Source of the DNA: Desulfobacterales bacterium
GTDB taxonomy: Bacteria; Desulfobacterota; Desulfobacteria; Desulfobacterales; Desulfobacteraceae
Length of the DNA: 14,879 nt
Direction of reading: 5' to 3'
NCBI GenBank assembly: GCA_022361315.1
Contig: JAKSBB010000337.1
Span: 1 to 14,879 of the forward strand
The stretch's first letter is position 1, and each line of letters begins with the position of its first letter. The notes below the pieces were generated by a model. It was not told where the DNA came from. It was given only the letters and a program-made list of their open reading frames with translations, and searched no databases. Shown piece after piece: positions 1 through 7,499 of this stretch. The position numbers and the translations under genes were made by a program.

Positions 1-1072
1 CCCTTTGCCGCTGCATCATTTCCATGGCCCGGATCATCCGTTTCATCTTCTCGGGGTCCATATGCCGCAAATCCATACCACCGGGAACCTGTGGTGATAC
101 CGCCGGTCCTGCAAACCCGAGATACTCCCGGTTAGAGATATCGTTCTGCCAGTTCCCCGACATTCTGGCCCAGGTAATGCCGCCGGCAAACATCAGGATC
201 AGCAATACCGCCATTATCCCCCCGTGGATATTTCTACCTGATGCTGAAAATCCGTATTTCAGCGCATCCTGCTCAGGGCAGTTTTCCACACAGGTCAGGC
301 AGGCGGAACATTCGGGAGAGTCAACCCGGGTCTTTGAGGCCACCGTGATCTGCCCCGGGCAGTTCCGGGTACATTTTCCGCACCCCGAACACTTCAGTTC
401 ATCCCGCCGGATTCTGCCGGGACTGATCAAGCCGATCACCCCGATCAGTGCGCCGTAAGGACAAAGGTATCTGCACCAGAAATGCCTGAACAAAATCGAA
501 AGCAGAATCAAGATCACCAAAACCATAAACGCCGTCGACGACATCTCGGTGAAAAACTTGAGCATCTGAATGTCTGCAAACCGGTTATAGGTACTGTAAA
601 TAAAGGATTCCACCGCCCGAGCCGGCATCTTGATAAAGATCTGATAGATAAAGAAGCCTGCCGCCAGGTATTTGAGGCTCCGCAGGGGAATATCCAGAAA
701 CCGGGGCAGGGTAAAGGGGCTTCGCAGGCGGAACAGGCGTATCCGTCCCAGATACTCGCTGATCAACCCCACCGGGCAGATCCAGCTGCAGAATCCCCGC
801 CGGAAAACCAATGCCGTACCGCAGATAATCAGAAACAAAACCAGGCCGGACGGATGGATGGGATTGATCGTGCCGGTGCCCCAAAGATGCTTCAGGCTGA
901 CCAGGGCGCTGATGGGCAAAAAGGCCTCAACACCGGGTGGCCTGTTAAAGCCTGGCAGCACACCGCTTTCGACAAGAGAGACAAATTGATAAAACCGGAT
1001 GCCGATAAGCATCACAACGGCAAAAAAAACATGCTGGACAATTGTCCGGGGTCTGATCCCCAATTTTTTCAC
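1..1072 (-). CDS. NapH/NosR-like membrane polyferredoxin (partial, C-terminus cut by window edge)
   Basis: Membrane iron-sulfur protein that probably passes electrons between the quinone pool and soluble Fe-S partners. The open frame is 357 codons and leaves the window at position 1, so the C-terminus is missing. Hydrophobic segments lie near residues 12-32, 73-90, 130-148, 179-197 and 283-300. Two Cys-x3-Cys-Pro motifs (C95/C99 and C200/C204) are typical of the NapH/NosR/CcoG group. Two ferredoxin clusters follow: C228/C231/C234/C238-Pro and C255/C258/C261/C265-Pro. The visible tail is Met/Lys/Arg-rich. I chose the GTG start at 1072 because purine-rich AGGAAAAGG lies just upstream and no in-frame ATG precedes it. 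It starts 20 nt after the hdrB-like stop, so it is very likely cotranscribed with hdrC-hdrB. The physiological partner is inferred from this linkage only. Confidence 0.85.
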   Translation of the reverse strand, partial: MKKLGIRPRTIVQHVFFAVVMLIGIRFYQFVSLVESGVLPGFNRPPGVEAFLPISALVSLKHLWGTGTINPIHPSGLVLFLIICGTALVFRRGFCSWICPVGLISEYLGRIRLFRLRSPFTLPRFLDIPLRSLKYLAAGFFIYQIFIKMPARAVESFIYSTYNRFADIQMLKFFTEMSSTAFMVLVILILLSILFRHFWCRYLCPYGALIGVIGLISPGRIRRDELKCSGCGKCTRNCPGQITVASKTRVDSPECSACLTCVENCPEQDALKYGFSASGRNIHGGIMAVLLILMFAGGITWARMSGNWQNDISNREYLGFAGPAVSPQVPGGMDLRHMDPEKMKRMIRAMEMMQRQR

Positions 1073-1092
1073 GGATACCTTTTCCTCAAATC

Positions 1093-1947
1093 TTATGGAT
1101 TACAGGGTGACAAATTTCGTCTGGCCAACAATGGGGCCGGATCAATGAGATGACGGCGGAACCAGTCCGGGGAAGCGTTTCCTTCCAGCGCCAGGGATAA
1201 AATCTCCGAAAAATGGAATACGGGTATCCGATGGGAACTGTCGCAGCGAATCTCAAGATTCAGGTGACACATGGCACATGCCGTTACAATGCATTCCGCA
1301 CCGGCACGTACCGCACCGGCCATAATCCGGTTCACCTGGGCAGTAGCAATCCGGGGACGGCTGACAGAAAGAAAGGTACCGCAGCAACGTGAAGCGTACC
1401 CCCATTGGAGCGGATCAGCGCCCAGTGAGGCCATCGTCTTTTCTATCAGACCGTGGTGATTTTTTTCACGGTTCATCTTTGGCGGCCGTGCCAGCATGCA
1501 CCCGTAGTACGGGGCGATTTTCAGACCGTTCAACTTCCCCTTCAACCCCTTGAAAAGCCCTTCACCGCCCATATCAGACAACAGCTCGAAAAAATGGAGC
1601 AGACGGGGTGCCCTGTATTCTTGGTTGAAATGCCGTTCAGCCCGGTGCCGTTTTGTTTCATCGGCTTCCAGTTCAATCTTTGCCTGTCCCAGGCGCAGAT
1701 GGCAGCCCGGACAGGCCACCAGCAGAGGGCGGTCCTCCGGGGCAATGAAAAGGTTGCGGGAGGCCAGGGCAAGGGCCAGGCCGGAGTTCACACTGTGGGT
1801 GGAAGATGAGCCGCAACAATTCCAATCCCTCACCTCATCCAGACCGATGTCAAAATGCCCGAGAAACGATGTCAGGGACGCATTGTTCTCCTTTGCCGTG
1901 GTGGCAAGGGAGCAGCCGGGGAAATACGAGTAACGCGCAGATTTCAT
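1093..1947 (-). CDS. HdrB-like CCG-domain protein (heterodisulfide reductase subunit B family)
   Basis: A 284-aa cytoplasmic protein with two complete CCG domains, the signature that builds non-cubane [4Fe-4S] clusters in HdrB. Domain 1 has C12 (FPGC), C44-C45-G46 and C79-x2-C82. Domain 2 has C150 (YYGC), C188-C189-G190 and C224-x2-C227. The length matches HdrB (about 280-300 aa). In methanogens HdrB reduces the CoM-S-S-CoB disulfide; in sulfate reducers such proteins act with other Hdr-like modules on disulfides or as electron-transfer subunits, so the substrate here is unknown. The start codon overlaps the hdrC-like stop by 4 bp (ATGA), indicating translational coupling, and the NapH-like gene follows 20 nt downstream. 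No HdrA is present in the window. Confidence 0.88.
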   Translation of the reverse strand: MKSARYSYFPGCSLATTAKENNASLTSFLGHFDIGLDEVRDWNCCGSSSTHSVNSGLALALASRNLFIAPEDRPLLVACPGCHLRLGQAKIELEADETKRHRAERHFNQEYRAPRLLHFFELLSDMGGEGLFKGLKGKLNGLKIAPYYGCMLARPPKMNREKNHHGLIEKTMASLGADPLQWGYASRCCGTFLSVSRPRIATAQVNRIMAGAVRAGAECIVTACAMCHLNLEIRCDSSHRIPVFHFSEILSLALEGNASPDWFRRHLIDPAPLLARRNLSPCNP

Positions 1948-2498
1948 GACAATTCCTCCCCAAGCCGGAACAGCGCCTGTACTGTTTTTTTATCGCTGAC
2001 CTTTGACGGTAAAAGATCCAGTTTTCGTTTGGACAGCATTCTCAGTCCCAGGTCGATATCGGAGAACAGGTCTCTTTCAGCCAGCTTGTACCGCATCATG
2101 ATTTCCAGCTTATGGGTACGGCCGTGACGTGCAATGGAATCCACCACCTGGTTATGAAATTCAAGGATACCGGGCTCGGCAATGGCGGCCTTTTCCTTTA
2201 TGGCCATTTGGCGCAACGCATCCATTATGGCGGCAATATCCACGGCATTGGGACATTCCACCGAGCAGGTGTTGCACCCCACGCACAGCCAGATCGTTGA
2301 ACAGCGCAATACCTTTGATTTCATCCCGAACTGAATCATCCGGATGACGGCATTGGGCAGGTAATCCATATCCCGGGAAAAGGGGCAGCCGCCACTGCAG
2401 GCCAGGCAGTGCCAGCACCGGCTAAGGCCGGCATGACTCATGTTCTCCACCGCCTCTATAAATTTCTGGGAGGTATCATCGAATGTCACTGGTTTCAT
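1944..2498 (-). CDS. HdrC-like 4Fe-4S protein (heterodisulfide reductase subunit C family)
   Basis: A 184-aa iron-sulfur protein with two [4Fe-4S] motifs: C28/C31/C34/C38-Pro (CWHCLACSGGCP) and C72/C75/C78/C82-Pro (CVGCNTCSVECP). Their spacing and the helical C-terminal region match HdrC, which delivers electrons to the HdrB CCG sites. The ATG at 2498 has a strong Shine-Dalgarno (AAAGGGGG about 6 nt upstream). It is the first gene of the hdrC-hdrB-napH-like operon and overlaps hdrB by 4 bp. The FNR-like palindrome at 2625-2638 lies about 127 bp upstream and could control the operon, or the divergent chemoreceptor, or both. Confidence 0.88.
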   Translation of the reverse strand: MKPVTFDDTSQKFIEAVENMSHAGLSRCWHCLACSGGCPFSRDMDYLPNAVIRMIQFGMKSKVLRCSTIWLCVGCNTCSVECPNAVDIAAIMDALRQMAIKEKAAIAEPGILEFHNQVVDSIARHGRTHKLEIMMRYKLAERDLFSDIDLGLRMLSKRKLDLLPSKVSDKKTVQALFRLGEELS

Positions 2499-2624
2499 TT
2501 ATCCCCCTTTGGCTGTGCCTTTTTTCACGGTATTTACCATCACGCCATCCATACCGACGGGACAGCGATACTACCGCCGCAAAAGCATTTTTGATCAGTT
2601 TGCAGAAAAGTAAAAAAAGTTTCC

Positions 2625-2638
2625 TTGACCTAGATCAA
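2625..2638. promoter_or_regulatory. FNR/CRP-family-like palindrome in a divergent control region
   Basis: TTGAC-CTAG-ATCAA differs at one position from the FNR-type consensus TTGAT-N4-ATCAA. Redox- and nitrosative-stress regulators of this superfamily in sulfate reducers recognise related TTGAC/GTCAA half-sites. It sits in the 207-bp gap between the hdrC-like gene (minus) and the chemoreceptor gene (plus, ATG 68 bp away). The chemoreceptor has a clear AGGAGA ribosome site at about 2695-2700. I could not place a convincing -35/-10 pair, so the target promoter is unassigned. Confidence 0.45.
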
Positions 2639-2705
2639 TAAAGCCTCTAATTTTAAAGGATGCCCACACAGATTACCAAACAGTAAGAAAAAATAGGAGA
2701 CATCT

Positions 2706-4352
2706 ATGCCCATCAGGTACAAACTCGGCCTCATTGCAGGCGGTCTGTCATGTATTATCATCGCCATGTTTATGGTCACCTGGTACACCACATCCGCACA
2801 GAAGGCCGACGGCCTGGTGATTAACCTGGCGGGCCGGCAACGCATGCTCTCCCAGAAAATGTCCAAAGAACTTTTCCTTTATATGGGAACTACAGCGGCG
2901 AAGGAACGCCAGACCCTTGCAGCCGCTGTTCAAAACACCGCAACCATATTTGATATGACCCTGACCGCCCTGAAAGATTCGGGTGAAGCGCCCCTGTCGC
3001 TGGACCCGCAGGGACCGGCCGCCAAATGTCCCAAAGCTTTGGAACCGGCTTATTCCCAGTTGAAAAAGGTAGAGACACTCTGGCAGGATTTTTCAGCCCA
3101 TGTGGACAAGGCCCTGGCAGACAGTCCGGAAAGTCTGGATTATATCAAAGCCAACAACCTCACCCTCCTGTCCGAAATGAACAAGGCCGTGGGCATGATG
3201 CAGAAACAGTCAGAAAAGAAGGTGGCCCGCCTGATCATGTTTCAGACCGTCGGTGTTGTTATCGGGCTTGTTTTGATGATCGTCAGCTTCATTCAGATCC
3301 GTGGCATTGCCGCGAACCTTATGGAATCCGCTTCCACCGCCCGGAAGATGAGCCAGGGGGATCTGACCCGGCGATTCAGGAGCAGTGATAAACCCGAGGA
3401 AAAGCAGGACGAACTCGGGTATCTGGGGCTGAACCTGAACCGGTTTGCGGAGGCCCTGCAAACCAGTATCAAACAAATATCCTCAGGGGCTGCCGACCTG
3501 AACCAGTCCGCCGCAGGCATGCACGAGGTGGCCGGAAAGCTGGCGGATGAAACCGAGGCTTCGGAAGAAAAAACCCGGAGTGTTGCCCACAATGCAGAGG
3601 AGGCCAGCGAGGACATGAACGCTGTCGCCGCGGCCATGGAAGAATTATCGGTGAACACCCGCCAGATTGCCGACTCCACCTCCCAGATGAATGACACCAT
3701 CCGTGATATATCCGGGAATACCGAAGAGGCCCGGCGGATCTCAGGTCAGGCCGTGGAAAAAGTTGAAACCGCCTCATCCAGAATCCAGGAACTTGGGGAG
3801 GCGGCCCGGGAAATCGGCAAGGTTTCCGATACCATTACCGATATTTCGGAACAGACCAACCTTCTGGCCCTGAATGCCACCATTGAGGCGGCCCGGGCCG
3901 GCGAGGCCGGAAAGGGATTTGCCGTTGTGGCCGGTGAAATAAAAGCCTTGTCCCAGCAGACTGCCGAGGCCACGGAAAAGATCAAGGAGAGCATCGGCTG
4001 GGTTCAGAACACGTCAACCACCACCATTGAAGAAATCAAAACCGTTGTGGAGGTCATTGACGCGGTTAACCACATTGTAAACGAGATATCCTCCTCTGTG
4101 GAGCGTCAGACCACGACCATTCAGGAAATCGATACCAATGTCTCAGAAGGCGCCAGTGCCATCCAGGAAGTCAGTGAAAAGGTGGCCAACACCTCCGACT
4201 CCTCCTCACAGATTTATCAGGATGTCAGCGGTGTCAGCGGTTCCATTTCCCAGATTTCGGCCGACAGCAGCAGTATCGCAACCAGTGCCAGGCAGTTGTC
4301 TGGCCTGTCGGACACCCTGAAGACCATGGTGGAGCAGTTTAAGGTGACCTGA
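2706..4352 (+). CDS. Methyl-accepting chemotaxis protein with NarX/PilJ-type sensor domain
   Basis: A 548-aa inner-membrane chemoreceptor. TM1 spans about residues 7-28. The periplasmic domain carries the P-box-like stretch [14 protein letters not shown] (about residues 39-52) found in PilJ/NarX-type sensors; in NarX and Pseudomonas McpN this domain binds nitrate, with a key Arg in this helix (R44 or R46 here). TM2 is about 174-198, followed by a HAMP linker (about 199-255) and a long coiled-coil signalling domain. The conserved hairpin tip around residues 382-412 ([19 protein letters not shown]) is intact. There is no C-terminal CheR-tethering pentapeptide. Nitrate or nitrite as ligand is inference from the family; other oxyanions are possible. 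The ribosome site AGGAGA lies 5-6 nt before the ATG. The gene is divergent from hdrCB-napH. Confidence 0.93.
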   Translation: MPIRYKLGLIAGGLSCIIIAMFMVTWYTTSAQKADGLVINLAGRQRMLSQKMSKELFLYMGTTAAKERQTLAAAVQNTATIFDMTLTALKDSGEAPLSLDPQGPAAKCPKALEPAYSQLKKVETLWQDFSAHVDKALADSPESLDYIKANNLTLLSEMNKAVGMMQKQSEKKVARLIMFQTVGVVIGLVLMIVSFIQIRGIAANLMESASTARKMSQGDLTRRFRSSDKPEEKQDELGYLGLNLNRFAEALQTSIKQISSGAADLNQSAAGMHEVAGKLADETEASEEKTRSVAHNAEEASEDMNAVAAAMEELSVNTRQIADSTSQMNDTIRDISGNTEEARRISGQAVEKVETASSRIQELGEAAREIGKVSDTITDISEQTNLLALNATIEAARAGEAGKGFAVVAGEIKALSQQTAEATEKIKESIGWVQNTSTTTIEEIKTVVEVIDAVNHIVNEISSSVERQTTTIQEIDTNVSEGASAIQEVSEKVANTSDSSSQIYQDVSGVSGSISQISADSSSIATSARQLSGLSDTLKTMVEQFKVT

Positions 4353-4383
4353 TATTATTCCGGGAAACCGCTTGGGAATAATA
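4353..4383 (+). terminator. Stem-loop directly after the chemoreceptor stop codon
   Basis: TATTATTCC (4353-4361) pairs perfectly with GGAATAATA (4375-4383) around a 13-nt loop, starting at the base after the TGA stop. No U-run follows, so it may act as a 3'-end stabilising hairpin rather than a classic intrinsic terminator. Confidence 0.4.
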
Positions 4384-4396
4384 CGGGGCCGGATGA

Positions 4397-4446
4397 TCTC
4401 TTAATAACAGACCGGTTTCAAGCGGGCTGGGCCGGTCCGAAAGAGA
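4397..4446 (+). other. Inverted-repeat stretch in the gap between convergent genes
   Basis: TCTCTT (4397-4402) pairs with AAGAGA (4441-4446), and inside it GACCGG (4410-4415) pairs with CCGGTC (4432-4437), giving a two-tier stem. It lies in the 187-bp gap between the chemoreceptor and the kinase-like gene, which holds no coding sequence I can support. The function is unknown and it may simply be part of the transcript 3' end. Confidence 0.25.
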
Positions 4447-4531
4447 GAAACAACCCAAAGCCAACACTACCAACCTCCTTTGAATACGCGGGGGCTCCGC
4501 CAGGCCTGCCGCGAATCAAAGCCCGCCCAAC

Positions 4532-4562
4532 AAAGGGCTTCAGTTATCAGCTGAAGCCCTTT
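4532..4562. terminator. Bidirectional terminator hairpin between convergent genes
   Basis: AAAGGGCTTCAG (4532-4543) and CTGAAGCCCTTT (4551-4562) form a perfect 12-bp stem with a 7-nt loop. It overlaps the last codons and the stop of the kinase-like gene on the minus strand. Short T-rich stretches follow on both strands (TTTGTT on minus, TTTGCTTTT on plus), so it can serve both converging genes. Confidence 0.7.
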
Positions 4563-6351
4563 GCTTTTCACCAGGAGTTGCGGGAAAGGGCAGACGGAGG
4601 ATGAAGTTGCTCCCCTGCCCCGGGGTTGAAGAGGCTTCCAGGGTGCCGCGGTGAATGTGTGTCACGATAAAACAGGCAATGGGAAGCCCCATGCCGAGCC
4701 GGTCACCCGGAGTGCCGGCGGTAAAGCAGGGTTCAAAGATCCGTTTGAGTTGCGCATCCTCCATCCCCGGCCCGTTATCCTCGATTTCCAACCGAAGCAT
4801 CCCGGCGTTTTTCTCCAAATGAACCCTCAGGGTAAATAACGGCAGGTAGTCTTTGCCACCGTCTCCCCGGCCCCCCATGGCCCTGGCCCCGTTCTCCAGA
4901 ATATTCAGCAGTGCCGTGATGATCCCCTCCCTGTCGCAGGGAACCTGCGGCAGGTTGTCATCATACTCCGTTTCGACACCGATGGCCTTGAAATTGACGC
5001 CCTCTATCCCCATCCGGCTTTCAGAAGCCAGTGCCACCGCATCCTCCACCAGTCGGACAGGATCCTGATATGAAAACGGGTGGGGGTCTTTGCCGGCAAA
5101 CCCCAACAGGGCATCACTCACTTCAGTCAGTTTTTGTTGCTGGCCTCTGATGGCATTGAGCACCCCCGGGATCTCCCGAAGTTTCATATACCGGTGTATT
5201 GCGTGCATGGTGGTATCGGCGGATTCGGCTGCCCTCAAATTCGCCCTCATGGTTTTGCTGCCCAACCGGTTTGCAAGCACTTCCACGGCGGGCACCCCAC
5301 CGGTGGAATCCGTCACAGTCTTGGATAGTCCTGCGGCAATTCCACCGGCCATCATCTGCAATGCAGGCCGAATCTGCCGGCCCCGGCCGAAGATCTGATC
5401 AGCCGGCTCATCCACCGTTACCTGAAACCGTTTTCGTCTTCCCATATCGATGCAGAACAGATGAATATTGGTGTCAAACCGGCTGCCGTCCTGCCGCCGG
5501 AACCGCCATTCAAGGGTATGGTGTCCTTTCTCCCGGGTGGTCCGAAGTACCCTCTCTACCTCTTTGGCCGCATCTGTTCCGCCGTTCTGACGGGGGGCAG
5601 ACAATGTGGTGATCGTTACCTTCGCCAGATCATCCCGGTGCGAAAACCCGAAGAGGTCCAGCGCGGCATCGTTGCAGGATATTCCCCGTTGATCCGTATC
5701 CCACCATATTACCGCATCCCCACTGTTTTTGAAGAAGGTGTCCAGACCGCGAAACGCCCTGCCTGCCTTCCGGTTCTCGGTTTGCGTGATCTTCAGCAGG
5801 GTACGGTTGTCCGATTTAATTAACAGAAGCACCGTGAAAAACAGGACGAAGAGGGCAAGACTCTCCAACTGGAGATCAAGGGGAATATCAAGCCGCCCGG
5901 ACATGTTTATGACCGGTGAAAGCAGCTGGGCCAGAAGGACCATGCCGCCCATAAGGAAAATCTGGGAGAGGCGGGTTGCAATAAGCACCCCGCCTGCAAT
6001 AACGATGAAGGACAGGGCCAAAAAGGTGAGCATATCCGCATAGGAATCGCTGATGAAAATATGAAGGCAGGAAATACCGTAACCCGTTGCCAGAAGGTGA
6101 ACGGTGGCCGCAGCGTTGAGCCGGCCGGCCCGAAGGAACAGCAGGGAAAAGAAAATACCGGCAACCACCATGGCCGCGATAATCAGAACCAGCCAGATTT
6201 CATCTGCCGCAAAGGGAAGGAAGGCCGCACAGATCACCACCATGAGCAAATTTGCATAAAAAATGCGCTTTGCCCGGATTCGGCTTCCGATCCCCATATG
6301 TTCATAGTCTTTAACACATGCAGATATCAGTTTGTCTTTTGTTTCGCTCAT
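4540..6351 (-). CDS. Membrane PAS histidine-kinase-like protein lacking the phosphoacceptor His
   Basis: A 603-aa signalling protein. An N-terminal membrane region of about six hydrophobic segments (residues 32-178) is followed by a PAS domain (about 200-315; residues 285-290 RRQDGS are typical) and a C-terminal HATPase domain. ATP-site motifs look intact: N-box LLNILENGARAM (481-492), G1 EDNGPGM (524-530), F-box FEPCF (539-543) and G2 GDRLGMGLPI (549-558). Where family members carry the H-box A-G-G-I-A-H-D-F-N-N, this protein has A-G-G-I-A-A-G-L-S-K (335-344), with Ala340 replacing the phosphorylated His and Gly341 replacing Asp. It may therefore not autophosphorylate in the usual way. The ATG at 6351 has an AGGCGG ribosome site. 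It lies 37 nt downstream of the glxA-like gene on the same strand, a probable operon. Confidence 0.85.
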   Translation of the reverse strand: MSETKDKLISACVKDYEHMGIGSRIRAKRIFYANLLMVVICAAFLPFAADEIWLVLIIAAMVVAGIFFSLLFLRAGRLNAAATVHLLATGYGISCLHIFISDSYADMLTFLALSFIVIAGGVLIATRLSQIFLMGGMVLLAQLLSPVINMSGRLDIPLDLQLESLALFVLFFTVLLLIKSDNRTLLKITQTENRKAGRAFRGLDTFFKNSGDAVIWWDTDQRGISCNDAALDLFGFSHRDDLAKVTITTLSAPRQNGGTDAAKEVERVLRTTREKGHHTLEWRFRRQDGSRFDTNIHLFCIDMGRRKRFQVTVDEPADQIFGRGRQIRPALQMMAGGIAAGLSKTVTDSTGGVPAVEVLANRLGSKTMRANLRAAESADTTMHAIHRYMKLREIPGVLNAIRGQQQKLTEVSDALLGFAGKDPHPFSYQDPVRLVEDAVALASESRMGIEGVNFKAIGVETEYDDNLPQVPCDREGIITALLNILENGARAMGGRGDGGKDYLPLFTLRVHLEKNAGMLRLEIEDNGPGMEDAQLKRIFEPCFTAGTPGDRLGMGLPIACFIVTHIHRGTLEASSTPGQGSNFILRLPFPATPGEKQRASADN

Positions 6352-6388
6352 TTATCCGCCTATGGTTTGTGGTGTCGATAACATATCT

Positions 6389-7366
6389 CTATTCACACAG
6401 GGAAAATTTCCTTCGGTATGCGGTGGGAGACATGCCGGTCATTCGTTTAAAAAGCCTGCGAAATGAACTGACATCCTCATATCCCACCGCCCAGGTGATG
6501 GTATCCACCGGATCACCGGTGGTCTCCAGAAGCGTTCTTGCCCGGCCGATCCTGAGCTGCTGGAGATACTCCATGGGGGTGTCGCCGGTGGCCCTTCGGA
6601 ACCGCCTGGCAAAGGTACGCTCCGTAAGCCCCGAGATACCGGACAATGCGGCCACATCCACCCGTGCCGTGAGATTGCGGGCCATCCAGTCCTGGGCTTT
6701 GAGGATGGACCGGTCTCCATGGGCCGTATTCATGTCAAAGGCCGTGTATGGCGCCTGGGAACGCCGGGCCGGATCAATCAGAAGGATTTTGGAAAGAAAG
6801 GCTGCAAATTCGGGGGAGCCAAACCTTGCGGTCAGATGAAGGGCCAGGTCCATATATGCCGTTACGCCCCCTGCCGTAATCACATCGCCTTCGTCCACAA
6901 TCATTTTTTCCTTTTTGAGAGTCACATCGGGAAACCTGCTACTGAAGTCATCGGCAAGAGCCCAATGGGTGGTGGCGATTCTGCCGTCCAGCAGGCCTGC
7001 GGCAGCCACCAGAAATACCCCGGCGCATACGGCGCAGACCATCGCCCCCTGATCTGCCCGGCAGGTAAGCCAGTCCAGGCATCGTCCGTTCTCAAGGACG
7101 GGGGCCACATCTCCATAGATCACGGGAATAAAAATAATATCAACCGGGTGCAGCTCCTGCGCTGCCATATGGGGTGTAATCACGGCACCGTTAAAGCAGG
7201 TCGCGGGTTTACCGCCGTCGGTTACAATCTTTGGGGAGAACAACGAGTCCTCCGACTCAGGATATTGCTTCCGCCATTCCAGGGATGCCACTGAAAAGAT
7301 GTCAAAAGGTCCGGTGATACTGGATTGCATCGTATTCTCAAACGCCAGTATGGCGATGTGCCGCAT
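6389..7366 (-). CDS. GlxA-family AraC-type transcriptional regulator
   Basis: A 325-aa DNA-binding regulator. The N-terminal DJ-1/PfpI-like (GATase1) domain spans about residues 1-190, with Cys114 at the nucleophile-elbow position (CAVCAGVFLVAAAGLLDGR) and the usual ATTHW following. The C-terminal AraC double helix-turn-helix spans about 225-320 (DVAALSGISGLTERTFARRF, then VGYEDVSSFRRLFKRMTGMS). Relatives control catabolism of glycine betaine, carnitine, arginine or similar nitrogen compounds. I prefer the ATG at 7366, which has a GGGAG ribosome site 7 nt upstream; an in-frame TTG at 7441 would add 25 residues but has no such site. It is divergent from the MBL-fold hydrolase gene, which may be its target, and is followed by the kinase-like gene. 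Confidence 0.9.
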   Translation of the reverse strand: MRHIAILAFENTMQSSITGPFDIFSVASLEWRKQYPESEDSLFSPKIVTDGGKPATCFNGAVITPHMAAQELHPVDIIFIPVIYGDVAPVLENGRCLDWLTCRADQGAMVCAVCAGVFLVAAAGLLDGRIATTHWALADDFSSRFPDVTLKKEKMIVDEGDVITAGGVTAYMDLALHLTARFGSPEFAAFLSKILLIDPARRSQAPYTAFDMNTAHGDRSILKAQDWMARNLTARVDVAALSGISGLTERTFARRFRRATGDTPMEYLQQLRIGRARTLLETTGDPVDTITWAVGYEDVSSFRRLFKRMTGMSPTAYRRKFSLCE

Positions 7367-7499
7367 AGCAGGTCTCCCAATTTTTAGATTTACCCGATTG
7401 TCCGATACCGCACCTTTTTTGTCAATCCCGACACTTTTCAATAAAAGGGGGTACCGTTAAACTAAGAAAAAGCTTAAAGGTTACCCACAAGGAGACAAA
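7367..7499. promoter_or_regulatory. Divergent control region between glxA-like and MBL-fold genes
   Basis: This 133-bp AT-rich gap must hold promoters for both divergent genes. It contains an inverted repeat TGTC-N6-GACA (7420-7433) that could be a regulator half-site pair, and a strong AAGGAGA ribosome site for the plus-strand gene about 7490-7496. Individual -35/-10 boxes were not assigned with confidence. Confidence 0.35.

Noticed and set aside
24..1153. Plus-strand open frames of 144 and 223 codons
   Set aside because: They lie opposite a minus-strand frame with intact ferredoxin and Cys-x3-Cys-Pro motifs and membrane segments; their translations look like antisense noise.
7367..7441. 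Longer GlxA start (TTG at 7441)
   Set aside because: The 25 extra residues do not resemble the family N-terminus and no ribosome site precedes the TTG; the ATG at 7366 has a good one.
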